A DNA stretch of 64,000 bases from Aquaspirillum sp. LM1 (GTDB lineage Bacteria; Pseudomonadota; Gammaproteobacteria; Burkholderiales; Aquaspirillaceae). The notes beneath the pieces are model-generated. The model saw only the letters and a program-made list of their open reading frames with translations, made no database searches and was not told where the DNA came from. The position numbers were made by a program, and so were the translations under genes. Positions 48,871 to 58,445 of this stretch are shown here, one piece after another. The stretch spans positions 2,475,001 through 2,539,000 of the forward strand of contig NZ_CP019509.1 in the NCBI RefSeq assembly GCF_002002905.1, in the 5' to 3' direction. Every line of letters starts with the position of its first letter. Position 1 is the first letter of the stretch.

Positions 48871-50936
48871 AACGCCCGATTCAGGGTTTGCAGTTGCCGG
48901 GCGGTGCCCAACAAATCCTGGGCGGCGCGGGTGGCGCTGTGCGCCAGTTCGGTGTTGTGCTCCACCAATTGGGTGACTTGCTGCATATTGTTGGCCACTT
49001 CGGCACTGGCGGCACCTTGCTGGGCAGCGGCAGCCGAAATGTGCGCGGCCATGCCGGCCACTTCTTCGCTGGCGCGCTCAATGGCGTCCAGCCCGGCCAC
49101 ACTGGCATCCAGCGCGCTGACGCTGTGCTCCACCGCCTGGGCGGCACCGGCCATGCTGCTGACCGCGCAGGCAGTGGTGGCGCGCACCTCGTTGACGGTG
49201 GCGTTGATGTCCACGGTGGCCGCTGTGGTGCGTTCGGCCAGCTTGCGCACTTCGTCGGCCACCACGGCAAAGCCCCGACCGGTTTCGCCGGCACGGGCCG
49301 CCTCAATGGCGGCGTTCAGCGCCAAGAGATTGGTCTGGTCGGCGATTTCGGCAATGGTGCGCGTCATGTCGCCAATCTGGCTGATGGATTGATTCAGCCG
49401 CTCAATGGTGTGGTTGGCATCTTCGACAGTCTGCACCACCGCCTGGGTGGCGCGCATGCTGGCGTGGATATCGGCATTGCTGGCCTGTACCTGCTGGCGC
49501 GAGGCGTCGGCGGCGTCGGCGGTTTGCCGGGCGCTGTCGGCCACTTCCTGCACCGACTGGCTGAACTCCTCAGTGGCGGCGGCCACGCTGGCCGCGCGGG
49601 TTTGCTGCGTGTCGGATTGCGCGCTGACCTGGGCCATGTGCTCGGCCAGCTCGGTACCGCGCGCGTCGATGGCTTGTGAGGCGCGTTGGATATTGTCCAG
49701 CATGGCTTTCAGCGTCACCTGCATGCTGGCCAGATTGCACAGCAGCATGCCGGCTTCGTCACGACCACCGACATCAATCTGCGCAGTGAGGTCGCCTTCG
49801 CTGATACGCTCAAAGTGGGCAATGGCGTGCTGAATCGGTCGCACCACAGCGCGGCGCAGCAGCAGGCCGCCCACGCCCGCAATCAGCAATGCCAGCACCG
49901 ACAGGCTGAGGCCCAGCCAGCGAAAGCGGTCAAACTCGGCACTACGCTCGACGTGGCTGCGCTCGGCGCTGTCGGCCAGCGCCTGGAGAAGTGCTTCGCC
50001 GTCGCGGCGCATATCGTTGTAGAGTGGGTTGATGCGGGTCAGCAGGGTGATGTTGGCGGCGTGATATTGGCCGTTTTTCAGTTGTTCACGCGCCACACTT
50101 AGCCCTTCGCGAGAAAAGCGCTCGCGCGTCTGGCCAAATTGCGCCAGCAGCGTCTGCTGCTCGGCGCTTAACGGCAGCTGGCGCAGCTGCGCCAGCAGAG
50201 CGTTGATTTCTTCGCGGTTTTTCAGCGTGGCCTGCACATGCATGTCCAGCGGATGGTCGTGCAGGCTGACCACTGGGCTGCTTGGGTCGTGTTGCAGGCT
50301 GAGCATGATTTGCGAGCGGTTGTCGGCCAGTAGGAACATCACCCGGTTAATCACATTGGAAGGTTGCAAGTGATGCTGATACATGGCTTGCAGCGCTTCG
50401 TCGCCATGGTTGAGGGTTTGCACGCCAAAAAACCCCAAGAGCGCGCACAATACGCCCAGTGTGACCATGGCCGCCCACAGTCGTGCGCCCAGCGACACGC
50501 TGCGCCGACCGCTGGCCGGCAGCACGCCTTGCACGCCCACGGCGCGGTAGCGCGCTTCGGCCTCGGCGCGCACGCGCGGATCCGGCGGCGTGCGCACTGA
50601 CATATAACCCACGATCTGACCGTTTTTTTTCAGGGGGGTGACCAGCGCTTCCACCCAATAAAAATCGCCGTTTTTACAGCGATTTTTCACCAGCCCCCGC
50701 CAGGGCAGCCCCGCCTGCACCGTGCGCCACAAATCCTTGAAAGCCGCCATCGGCATATCCGGGTGACGCACGATATTGTGGCTTTTACCCAATAATTCTT
50801 CGCGGGTGAAGCCGGAAATCTGCACAAAAGCATCGTTGCAGTCGGTGATCTGGCCTTTGAGGTCGGTTTTGGACACCAGATAGACATTGGGCGGAAACGC
50901 CACTTCGTTTTGGGTGACGGGCTGGTTATTTTTCAA
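48849..50936 (-). CDS. PAS-domain chemoreceptor, Aer-like
   Basis: This about 695-aa energy/redox-type receptor starts (M)[16 protein letters not shown], the typical Aer N-terminus, followed by a PAS domain ([36 protein letters not shown]), two membrane segments (about 152-172 and 345-365), HAMP, and a hairpin with [20 protein letters not shown] then [24 protein letters not shown] 50936 is chosen because AGGAG lies 9 nt upstream and the start matches Aer; upstream ATGs have no such signal. Unlike Aer, it has a long (about 170-aa) segment between the membrane helices. FAD binding cannot be confirmed. Confidence 0.88.
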   Translation of the reverse strand: MKNNQPVTQNEVAFPPNVYLVSKTDLKGQITDCNDAFVQISGFTREELLGKSHNIVRHPDMPMAAFKDLWRTVQAGLPWRGLVKNRCKNGDFYWVEALVTPLKKNGQIVGYMSVRTPPDPRVRAEAEARYRAVGVQGVLPASGRRSVSLGARLWAAMVTLGVLCALLGFFGVQTLNHGDEALQAMYQHHLQPSNVINRVMFLLADNRSQIMLSLQHDPSSPVVSLHDHPLDMHVQATLKNREEINALLAQLRQLPLSAEQQTLLAQFGQTRERFSREGLSVAREQLKNGQYHAANITLLTRINPLYNDMRRDGEALLQALADSAERSHVERSAEFDRFRWLGLSLSVLALLIAGVGGLLLRRAVVRPIQHAIAHFERISEGDLTAQIDVGGRDEAGMLLCNLASMQVTLKAMLDNIQRASQAIDARGTELAEHMAQVSAQSDTQQTRAASVAAATEEFSQSVQEVADSARQTADAADASRQQVQASNADIHASMRATQAVVQTVEDANHTIERLNQSISQIGDMTRTIAEIADQTNLLALNAAIEAARAGETGRGFAVVADEVRKLAERTTAATVDINATVNEVRATTACAVSSMAGAAQAVEHSVSALDASVAGLDAIERASEEVAGMAAHISAAAAQQGAASAEVANNMQQVTQLVEHNTELAHSATRAAQDLLGTARQLQTLNRAFQLHRRA

Positions 50937-51157
50937 TGGGTGGACTCCTGGTGGCATGGCCGCAACATGGTGCGCATATGCCGCCAGAAACGCCGATCTG
51001 AGCACTGGGTGAAATGCACGCTGACAGCCTGCCGCAGATGGGCGCTTTTGGCTGAGAGACAGCCTGCGGAAACTTCATGACTCAGTATATTTAATCGACA
51101 TGAGGTGAATCAAGCGTTTTATCGTACTTTTACCTACCGCTTGCGCCCCTCTGACGC

Positions 51158-54100
51158 TCAGCCCTCGCGCAGGCTGGTCGGTGCGGTTGTCTTGCCCGAT
51201 GCTGGCGGCGCGCGCAGGCTATCCACGATAAAGTCGCGCAGATTGTCTGCCGACAATGGCTTGGCAAAGAAATACCCCTGCAGCAGCTTGCAGCCGCAAG
51301 CGCGCAAGAAGCGGCACTGATCGCTGGTTTCCACCCCTTCGGCCACCACATTCAACCCCAGCTTGCGGCCCATGGCCACCACGGTTTCGGCAATGGCCGA
51401 ACTGTCGCTGTCGTCGGGTACGCCAATCACGAACGAGCGGTCGATCTTCAGGCTGTCCAGCGGAAAGCGCTTGAGGTAGGACAGCGACGAATAGCCGGTG
51501 CCAAAGTCGTCGATGGCAATCTGCACGCCCAGCGCCTTGAGTTCGCGCAGAATATCCACCGATTCCGCCGGGTTTTGCATCAGCATGCCTTCGGTGACTT
51601 CCAGCTCCAGCCGGCCTGGTGCCAGGCCGGTGTTTTCCAGCACTTCCACCACGGTGGCGGTGAGCGTGCCGCGCAGGAACTGGCGCGGCGACAGATTGAC
51701 CGCCACACGCGGCACATGCACCCCCTGCTCGTCCCACGCCTTGATCTGGGCGCACGCGGTGCGCAGCACCCAGTCGCCAATCTGGCGGATCATGCCGTTT
51801 TCTTCGGTGATGGGGATAAAGCGCGCCGGCGACACCATGCCCAGGTCGGGGTGGCGCCAGCGGATCAGCGCTTCCACGGCTTCCACCTGGTGGGTGAACG
51901 GGTTGATCTGCGGCTGATAGTGCAGCTCGAATTCCTGGCGCTCCAGCGCCAGGCGCAGGCCGTTTTCCATCAGCAGGCGCTCGAATGCTTCGTCGTTCAT
52001 GTCGCCAGCAAAGAAGGTGCAGGTGTTCTTGCCCGCGTCTTTCGAGCGGTACATGGCCATGTCGGCATTGCGCAGCAGGCTGGCGGCGTCGTCGCCGTCG
52101 GACGGGAAGATCGACACGCCAATCGAGGCGGTGACAAACAGCTCGTGGTCTTCCAGATGCAGCGGCTTGGACAGCTCGGCCAGCAGGCGGTGGGTGATTT
52201 CTTCCAGATGCGCGCGCGAGGCCACCTGCTCGAACAGCACGGTGAATTCATCGCCGCCCAGCCGCGCCAGCAGGCCTTCTTCGCCCAGCGAGCACGACAG
52301 GCGCGCGGCCAGCAGGCGCAGCAGGTCGTCGCCGGCGTGGTGGCCAAACGAGTCGTTGATCAGCTTGAAGCGATCCAGGTCGATGAACAGCACCGCCAGC
52401 TCGCTCTGATTGCCGCGCGCCTCGGCCACTGCCTGTTCCAGGCGCTGAATAAAGTGGGTGCGGTTGGGCAGGGCAGTCAGTGGATCGTGGTTGGCCAGAA
52501 ACTGCAGGCGGTCTTCGGCTTCCTTGCGCACGGTGATGTCGGAGAATACCGCCACATAGTGGGTGAGCTTGCTGTGGTTGCTTTGATCGCGCACCGCCGA
52601 CAGCGACAGCCATACCGGAAACCATTCGCCATTCTTGCGCCGGTCGAGAAACTCTCCTTGCCAGTGGCCGTCGGCATCCAGCGCTGCCAGCATGCGCGCA
52701 TTGTGGTTTTGTCCGGTCTGGTCGATGCGGAACATGCGCGAGCGCTTGCCCACGGCTTCGGTCTCGCTGTAGCCGGTGATGCGGGTAAACGCCTGGTTGA
52801 CGGCAATGATGCAGGTATTGGCATCGGTAATCAGAATGCCTTCGCTGGTGTTTTCAAACACGGTGGCCGACAGGCGCTGCTTGGCGTCGGCAATTCGCCG
52901 CTCGCTGATATCCATCGCCACGCCAATGATGGCCGGACGCCCCCGGTATTCAAACAGCCGGCTGTACACCTCCACCTCAAGCACATGGCCATCGCGGTGA
53001 CGCACCGGCAGGGTGTACTGCATGTTTTCAATCTGGTTCTGGTAGCGCTGCTGGATTTGCCCGCGCACCCGCTCGCTGTCTTCCTGCGCCAGCAAATCGG
53101 CCATCGAACAACCAATCAGCTCTTCCTGCTGATAACCCAGCGTGCTGGCTACCTTGGGGTTCACATACACCAGCTTTTCGTCCTGCTGAATGTAAATCCC
53201 CACCAGGGATTGCTCCACCAGCACCTGATAGCGGCCTTCCACTTCGCGCTGGCGCTGCTCTTCTTCGCGCTGGGTGGTGACATCCACGGCAATGCCGCCC
53301 AGCCCGGTCAGCTGCTGATGGTCGTCCAGCAGCGGAAAGGCCATATTGAGCAGCACATGACTGACGCCAGCGCGCACCAGCACTTCTTCGCTTTGCTGCG
53401 ACTGGCGGGACTGCATCACCTGCTGGTCGATGGCACTCAGCCGGGCCAGGGTCGTGGCATCGTCCATCCACTGCGCCAGCCGGGTGCCCACCATGGCGGC
53501 GGGGGTAGCCCCCATCAGCGCGGCGTAGCTGTGGCTGACATGCAGGTAGCGGCCTTCGGTATCCTTGATGAAAATCATCGAACTGCTGTTGGCCATCAGC
53601 GCGGCAAACTGGTGATGGGCCAGATTCAGCGCCGCCACATTGCTGCGGTGGGCGTCTATCAGCGAGGCGATGGCCAGCGCGGCCAGCTGTACCAGGCCCA
53701 TCACGCAGGCCACGTAAGCCAGCATGACGGCGGTAGGCTCTGGCCATAGCGGATGCGCGATCACCGAGGTCAGCGTCAGCAGCGCCGCCAGCATGCCGGT
53801 GAAGGTAACGCCAACCGGACCGGTGCGCAGCGCCGCCCAGCCCACCAGCGGCACCCAGGCAAACTGGCAGGGAAAAAAGCAGCGCGACAGCAGCAGCGAA
53901 TCCCACAGCAGTCCGCGCCAGAGCAGGCTGCCGGCCAGCAACATGGCCAGCAGCTCCCATGGCCGCTGCAGCGCGGCCCTGGACAATAAGGTCAGCACCA
54001 GCGGCACGCCCAGCGCCAGCGACCAGCCATGCACGGCCAGTTGTTGCAGCAGAAAAATATCCGGTTCGCAAAAGTCCGGGCACAGATACCACAGCCCGGC

Positions 54101-54478
54101 AGTCAGCGCGAGCGCGCCGCTCAGGGCCGACAGGGCAAAGCCCAGCACCACGCGCATGCGCGCCAGCCAGGCACCGCTGTCCAGCAGATAGGCCAGGTGG
54201 CGCGAGGTGCTGATGCTGACCAATGCGGCCAGCGCGCTGGCCAGCGATTGCACCACCGCCTCGGCGGCAAAGCCGCCCAGCACCGTATTGAGCACACACA
54301 GACCGGCCACCGCCCACAGGCAACGGGCACCGCGTCCGGCCACCAGGCCCACCAGCAAGCCAACCGGCATGGCCAGCAGCACGCGCACCAGGTCCGGATC
54401 GCCAATCCAGGCAGGCAGGCGAGCCCCTGCCAGATACAAGCCGGCAACTCCAAAAGCAATCCAGCCGTGGCGCGTCAC
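51158..54478 (-). CDS. Membrane-bound PAS-GGDEF-EAL protein (cyclic di-GMP turnover)
   Basis: This about 1106-aa protein has an N-terminal region of about eight membrane helices resembling MASE1 (residues 1-275), three PAS domains (about 300-690), a GGDEF domain (LARLGGDEFTVLF, about residue 741) and an EAL domain (EALIRWRHP, about 868; DFGTGYSSLSYLK). Both catalytic motifs are intact, so it could make and break cyclic di-GMP. GTG 54478 is chosen because TTGGAG lies about 5-6 nt upstream; the frame continues to 54646 with no ribosome site. The upstream flank is occupied by the TnpB element, whose insertion may affect its promoter. Confidence 0.9.
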   Translation of the reverse strand: MTRHGWIAFGVAGLYLAGARLPAWIGDPDLVRVLLAMPVGLLVGLVAGRGARCLWAVAGLCVLNTVLGGFAAEAVVQSLASALAALVSISTSRHLAYLLDSGAWLARMRVVLGFALSALSGALALTAGLWYLCPDFCEPDIFLLQQLAVHGWSLALGVPLVLTLLSRAALQRPWELLAMLLAGSLLWRGLLWDSLLLSRCFFPCQFAWVPLVGWAALRTGPVGVTFTGMLAALLTLTSVIAHPLWPEPTAVMLAYVACVMGLVQLAALAIASLIDAHRSNVAALNLAHHQFAALMANSSSMIFIKDTEGRYLHVSHSYAALMGATPAAMVGTRLAQWMDDATTLARLSAIDQQVMQSRQSQQSEEVLVRAGVSHVLLNMAFPLLDDHQQLTGLGGIAVDVTTQREEEQRQREVEGRYQVLVEQSLVGIYIQQDEKLVYVNPKVASTLGYQQEELIGCSMADLLAQEDSERVRGQIQQRYQNQIENMQYTLPVRHRDGHVLEVEVYSRLFEYRGRPAIIGVAMDISERRIADAKQRLSATVFENTSEGILITDANTCIIAVNQAFTRITGYSETEAVGKRSRMFRIDQTGQNHNARMLAALDADGHWQGEFLDRRKNGEWFPVWLSLSAVRDQSNHSKLTHYVAVFSDITVRKEAEDRLQFLANHDPLTALPNRTHFIQRLEQAVAEARGNQSELAVLFIDLDRFKLINDSFGHHAGDDLLRLLAARLSCSLGEEGLLARLGGDEFTVLFEQVASRAHLEEITHRLLAELSKPLHLEDHELFVTASIGVSIFPSDGDDAASLLRNADMAMYRSKDAGKNTCTFFAGDMNDEAFERLLMENGLRLALERQEFELHYQPQINPFTHQVEAVEALIRWRHPDLGMVSPARFIPITEENGMIRQIGDWVLRTACAQIKAWDEQGVHVPRVAVNLSPRQFLRGTLTATVVEVLENTGLAPGRLELEVTEGMLMQNPAESVDILRELKALGVQIAIDDFGTGYSSLSYLKRFPLDSLKIDRSFVIGVPDDSDSSAIAETVVAMGRKLGLNVVAEGVETSDQCRFLRACGCKLLQGYFFAKPLSADNLRDFIVDSLRAPPASGKTTAPTSLREG

Positions 54479-54813
54479 GATGTCTCCAACCTCTCTGTTG
54501 CTCCCCGGACGCCCACCCGACCCAAAGCAGACGGTTGACGCATGGCATTGTCGCGGAGTGGTGTTATGTACGGCGATGTGATGATTTTTTGGGCAGATAT
54601 GCCCCTTGTCTGGCATGCAGGCACGCTCAAGACAGGCCTGCATCATACCGAATCACACTATTTGCTGGATAGCGCCACTGTGGTCGTAGAGAATTTTATT
54701 TCATTCGTTTGACCCGGTGCGCGGCAAGCCCCGCCGTTCAGGGCGAGGAAGGACGGCAAGGACGGCGTAGCCGTCCTTGCCGTCGATGGAGGTGGGCTGT
54801 ATAAAATACCAGT

Positions 54814-56058
54814 ATGCAACGCCTTCAAGCCTACAAATACGAACTGATGCCGACCGGCGAACAGCAGCGCGACATGCGCCGCTTCGCCGGGTCGTGCCGT
54901 TTCGTGTTCAACAAGGCATTGGCCTTGCAAAAGGAGCGCTACGAGCAAGGCGAGAAGAAGCTCGGCTACGCAGGGCTATGCAAGCTGCTCACCGAGTGGC
55001 GCAATGGATCTGAAACGTCGTGGCTGGCCGATGCGCCAACGCATCCGCTGCAGCAGACGCTCAAGGACCTGGAACGCGCTTACACCAACTTCTTCGCCAG
55101 GCGGGCCGACTTCCCGCGTTTCAAGAAGAAGGGCCAGTCCGACAGCTTCCGTTATCCAGACCCGAAACAGATCAAGCTCGACCAGGCCAATGCCCGAATC
55201 TTCCTGCCCAAGCTCGGCTGGCTGCGCTACCGCAACAGCCGGGAAGTATTGGGCGCGGTGAAGAACATCACCGTGAGCCAGTCTTGCGGCAAATGGTTCG
55301 TGAGCATCCAGACCGAACGCGAGATTGAGCAGCCCATCCCGCAGGGTGGCGCAGTCGGCATCGACATGGGCATTGCACGGTTCGCCACGCTCTCGGACGG
55401 CACGTTCCATGCCCCGCTCAACAGCTTCAAGCGACACGAGACGGCCTTGCGCCGCGCGCAGCAGGCCATGAGCCGCAAGACCAAATTCAGCCACAACTGG
55501 AAGAAGGCGAAAGCCCGCGTTCAGAAGATTTATTGCCGCATCGGCAATGCCCGCCGGGACTACCTGCACAAGTGCTCCACCACGATCAGCCAAAACCACG
55601 CGATCGTGTGTCTTGAGGACTTGCAGGTGCGGAATATGTCCAGGTCGGCGGCAGGCACACCCGAAACACCGGGCAAGAACGTTCGGGCCAAGTCCGGGCT
55701 GAACAAGGCCATTCTGGATCAGGGATGGGCCGAGTTCCGCCGCCAACTGGACTACAAGCTGGCGTGGAACGGCGGGCATCTCATCGCCGTGCCGGCGCAG
55801 AACACCAGCCGCACCTGTCCGTGCTGCGGCTATGTGTCGGCGGATAATCGCCAGACGCAAGCCCGGTTCGAATGTGTGGCGTGTGGTTTCGAGGAAAACG
55901 CCGATCTGGTCGGCGCGATCAACGTGCTAAGGGCGGGACACGCCCGGTTAGCCTGTGAAGTGAGCGGTGCAGTCATGCCGCCAGCAGCAGGAACCCGCCG
56001 AAGCGACTCATGCCGGCTCGATGCCGGGATGAGCGCCGTAGGAATCCCCCGACTTTAG
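54814..56058 (+). CDS. tnpB: TnpB, RNA-guided nuclease of the IS200/IS605 group
   Basis: The 414-aa protein is the ancestor-type of Cas12 nucleases. The N-terminal part (MQRLQAYKYELMPTGEQ) is the OrfB helix-turn-helix region. The RuvC core is intact: D in GIDMGIARFATL, E in CLEDLQVRNM, and D in ENADLVGAINVLRAG, with a zinc finger CPCCG ... CVACG between the last two. TATAAAAT at 54800-54807 ends 6 nt before the ATG and no ribosome site is seen, so a leaderless mRNA is possible. The stop codon lies inside the terminal hairpin of the presumed omega RNA. Confidence 0.95.
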   Translation: MQRLQAYKYELMPTGEQQRDMRRFAGSCRFVFNKALALQKERYEQGEKKLGYAGLCKLLTEWRNGSETSWLADAPTHPLQQTLKDLERAYTNFFARRADFPRFKKKGQSDSFRYPDPKQIKLDQANARIFLPKLGWLRYRNSREVLGAVKNITVSQSCGKWFVSIQTEREIEQPIPQGGAVGIDMGIARFATLSDGTFHAPLNSFKRHETALRRAQQAMSRKTKFSHNWKKAKARVQKIYCRIGNARRDYLHKCSTTISQNHAIVCLEDLQVRNMSRSAAGTPETPGKNVRAKSGLNKAILDQGWAEFRRQLDYKLAWNGGHLIAVPAQNTSRTCPCCGYVSADNRQTQARFECVACGFEENADLVGAINVLRAGHARLACEVSGAVMPPAAGTRRSDSCRLDAGMSAVGIPRL

Positions 56059-56075
56059 GTGGGGGAGGATGTCAA
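55900..56075 (+). ncRNA. Candidate omega RNA (reRNA) scaffold overlapping the tnpB 3' end
   Basis: TnpB guides normally come from the 3' end of the gene plus the element's right end. Here a 10-bp stem with one mismatch (56007-56016 with 56024-56033) and the C5/G5 hairpin (56046-56065) follow one another, ending GGATGTCAA near 56075. The guide would be read from the flanking DNA just beyond (from about 56076). The 5' limit is a guess based on typical scaffold length. Confidence 0.5.
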
Positions 56076-56178
56076 ATTACCCCTGCCCAACAAGAATCAC
56101 GAGCAGGGCAAGGCATCCAGAAAGCAGCGGCGCAGGGCAGGCGCGCAGGCACACTGGCCCAGCGCCGGTCCCTATTGG

Positions 56179-57993
56179 CTACGCCACCTTGAAAAACGCC
56201 ATCAGGCCTTGCAGCTCTTCGGCCTGCGCGCCCATTTGCTCGGCGGTGGCGGCCAGTTCTTCCGATGCCGAAGCGTTTTGCTGGGTGGCCTGATTCAGCT
56301 GGCCCATCGCCTGATTGATCTGGTTGATGCCCTGAAACTGCTCTGCCGATGCAGCGGCAATTTCGCCCACCAGCGCCGAGGTGCGGCCAATGGCCGGCAC
56401 AATCCGCCCCAGCAGCTGCCCGGCCTGTTCTGCCTGGCGCACCGTGCTGTTGGCCACAATGCCAATTTCGCCGGCGGCCACCTGGCTGCGTTCAGCCAGC
56501 TTGCGCACTTCGGCGGCGACCACGGCAAAGCCCTTGCCGTGGTCGCCAGCACGGGCGGCCTCGATGGCGGCGTTCAGTGCCAGCAGATTGGTCTGGTAGG
56601 CAATGTCGTCGATGATGCCAATCTTGTCGGCAATCTGGTGCATGGCAGTGACGCTTTCCGCCATGGCCTGGCCGCCTTTGCTGGCCTCGCTGGCGGCCGT
56701 GGTGGCCATCTCGTTGGTGGCCTGGGCGTTCTGGCTATTGCTGGCAATCGACTCCGCTGCCTGGGTGAGCGTGGACGTCACCTGTTCTGCCGCCGCTGCC
56801 TGCTGGCTGGACGACTGCGACAGGGTTTGCGCGGTGGCCGACACCTCGGTGGACGCCGATGACAGGCTGTCAGCCGCGCCGCGCACCTGGCCAATGATGT
56901 CGGCCAGCCGCTCGACCATATGCGCCATCGACTTGAGCAGCCGGCCAATTTCATCATCACGGTCCACATGAATGCGCACCGCCAGATTGCCCTCCGCCAG
57001 CGCATCTGCCGCCGCCACCGCCTGCTGCACCGGTGCCAGCACCACCCGGCGCAGCACCAGGGTCAGCAACACCAGCAGCGCCGCCGTCATCACCAGCCCA
57101 CCCAGCAACACCGGCAGCGCCGCCTGACGGCCCGCCGCCGCCACTTCCTGCGGACGGTAGGCCACCGCTACCTTAAAGCCCCAGGCTGGAAATGGTCGCT
57201 CGACCAGCGCCCATTCGTCGCTGCCCCTGGCCACCGCCTCCAGCGCGCTGCGAATGGTGCTGGCGCTGGCGTCAGACGATTGCAAGAACGGCTGCCCCTT
57301 GGCATCCAGCAGCACCACAAAGCCGGAGCCAAACGAGCGGGATTTGCCAATCAGCTCCTTCAGCCCGGCCAGATCGGCCTTGAAGCCCACATACCACGCC
57401 CCCACCCGATTGCCGCTGGCGTCCACAATCGGCTCGTAGCCAGTCAGGTGCGGCGCGCCCAGAATATCCACCTGCCCATAAAACGGCTCGCCGCGCTCCA
57501 GCGCCTGATACGCCTTGCCTTGCGGATCAAGCTCGGTGCCTACCGCCCGCTGGGTGTCGCTGCCGCGCACATTGGTGGCAATGCGGATATAGCGCTTGCC
57601 CTCACGGGCAAACAGCGTGGCGCTGCCGCCGGCAATGGCCGATACGTTATCCACCAGCGCGGTATCCAGCGCCATCGACCGGCTGCCAAAGTGCAGATTA
57701 TTGGGCCGGCTAGCGCCCACCACCACCGCTTCTGCCGCCCCCGGCGGGCCTGACTGCCGGCTTTTTTCCTGAAACAGCTTCATCGCGCTGTGGGTTTGCT
57801 GCCCCATCAAGCTGTCGCTCATTTGCAGCAGCTGCACAATGCCTTCTACCGTGGCCTCAGACTTGGCCCGCACCTCCGCCTCCAGACGGCGAGACTCATT
57901 CACCGACAACCCAACCGCGCCCATCAGCAAAGCCACCACCAGCGGCGCAAACCCAAACAAGGCAAAACGGGCCTGTAATCCCAGATTTTTCAT
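56179..57993 (-). CDS. Methyl-accepting chemotaxis protein with periplasmic Cache sensor
   Basis: This 604-aa receptor has an N-terminal membrane segment (about 15-36), a long periplasmic Cache-type domain with two related halves ([21 protein letters not shown]; later [16 protein letters not shown]), a second membrane segment (about 305-325), HAMP, and the hairpin tip [20 protein letters not shown] then [21 protein letters not shown]. The Cache3/Cache2-fusion kind of sensor usually binds small organic acids or amino acids. ATG 57993 has AGGA about 9 nt upstream; the longer frame to 58062 has no such site. Confidence 0.91.
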   Translation of the reverse strand: MKNLGLQARFALFGFAPLVVALLMGAVGLSVNESRRLEAEVRAKSEATVEGIVQLLQMSDSLMGQQTHSAMKLFQEKSRQSGPPGAAEAVVVGASRPNNLHFGSRSMALDTALVDNVSAIAGGSATLFAREGKRYIRIATNVRGSDTQRAVGTELDPQGKAYQALERGEPFYGQVDILGAPHLTGYEPIVDASGNRVGAWYVGFKADLAGLKELIGKSRSFGSGFVVLLDAKGQPFLQSSDASASTIRSALEAVARGSDEWALVERPFPAWGFKVAVAYRPQEVAAAGRQAALPVLLGGLVMTAALLVLLTLVLRRVVLAPVQQAVAAADALAEGNLAVRIHVDRDDEIGRLLKSMAHMVERLADIIGQVRGAADSLSSASTEVSATAQTLSQSSSQQAAAAEQVTSTLTQAAESIASNSQNAQATNEMATTAASEASKGGQAMAESVTAMHQIADKIGIIDDIAYQTNLLALNAAIEAARAGDHGKGFAVVAAEVRKLAERSQVAAGEIGIVANSTVRQAEQAGQLLGRIVPAIGRTSALVGEIAAASAEQFQGINQINQAMGQLNQATQQNASASEELAATAEQMGAQAEELQGLMAFFKVA

Positions 57994-58252
57994 TCCCACA
58001 TCCTTTTGGCCAAAAAACGCCGTTTCCCGGTTGAAATCAAAAACGGGCAAAAATAGCGTCATTCAAGCAATACATACGCCAGTGAATGTAAGGATAATAG
58101 CGCGAGCGCTGCGGGGAGGCCAGTTTTGTGCGGAGGGGGTTGGTGCAGCCAAAATATTCTATAAGAATGGTAACTTTATTATCATATATAAAATAACAAA
58201 CTGTCACACACTGCGCTGAAGCGCATTACAAATGTAGGCAGAAAACGCCAAA
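57994..58252. other. Intergenic stretch upstream of the Cache chemoreceptor
   Basis: No gene is visible. It holds two small palindromes: ATTCT-ATA-AGAAT at 58156-58168 and TGCGCT-GA-AGCGCA at 58212-58225, and an A/T-rich tract at 58165-58200. It probably contains the chemoreceptor promoter on the minus strand, which I cannot place precisely. Confidence 0.4.
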
Positions 58253-58365
58253 GGACGCGCTGATTGATTCAGACAAACCGTGTTCACCAAAAGAAAAGCC
58301 CAGCAAAATCAACACCCTGGATTCCCGCCTTCGCGGGAATGACGATTTTTTCAGCGTTTCCCAAA
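58249..58365 (+). mobile_element. MITE copy 3: 109-bp element with CAAA target duplication, downstream of rdrB
   Basis: The body 58253-58361 has the same length (109 bp) and orientation as copy 2. Ends GGACGCGCTGA and TCAGCGTTTCC pair at 9 of 11 positions. Direct CAAA repeats flank it at 58249-58252 and 58362-58365. The ATTCCCGC-CTTC-GCGGGAAT hairpin and neighbouring GACGATTTTTTCAGCG are identical to copy 2. It lies 80 bp beyond the rdrB stop codon. Confidence 0.85.
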
Positions 58366-58445
58366 TGAACAAGCGCTATGGTCGCTGGAAAAAGTCGGTG
58401 AACAACGGCGGCAACCACGCCTCCCACCCACGCAACAGGAGAGGT

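Larger units (their letters stand above)
54700..56075 (+). mobile_element. IS605/IS1341-type element with stand-alone tnpB (ends approximate)
   Basis: The element has a single tnpB and no tnpA. The left side holds an imperfect hairpin around CCCCGCC-GTTCA-GGGCG (54729-54747) and a perfect 15-bp stem (54752-54766 with 54770-54784, loop GTA). The right side ends in a C5/G5 hairpin (56046-56065) followed by GGATGTCAA, a typical right end for such elements. It lies between the GGDEF/EAL gene and a chemoreceptor gene. Without tnpA it could move only with help from another element. Confidence 0.75.

Noticed and set aside
54814-54978. tnpB as a broken or frameshifted remnant
   Set aside because: The frame is continuous over 414 codons and all catalytic motifs are present.
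54814-56058. Cas12f-type CRISPR nuclease
   Set aside because: No CRISPR array or cas genes are present, and the element ends and size fit TnpB of the IS605 group.
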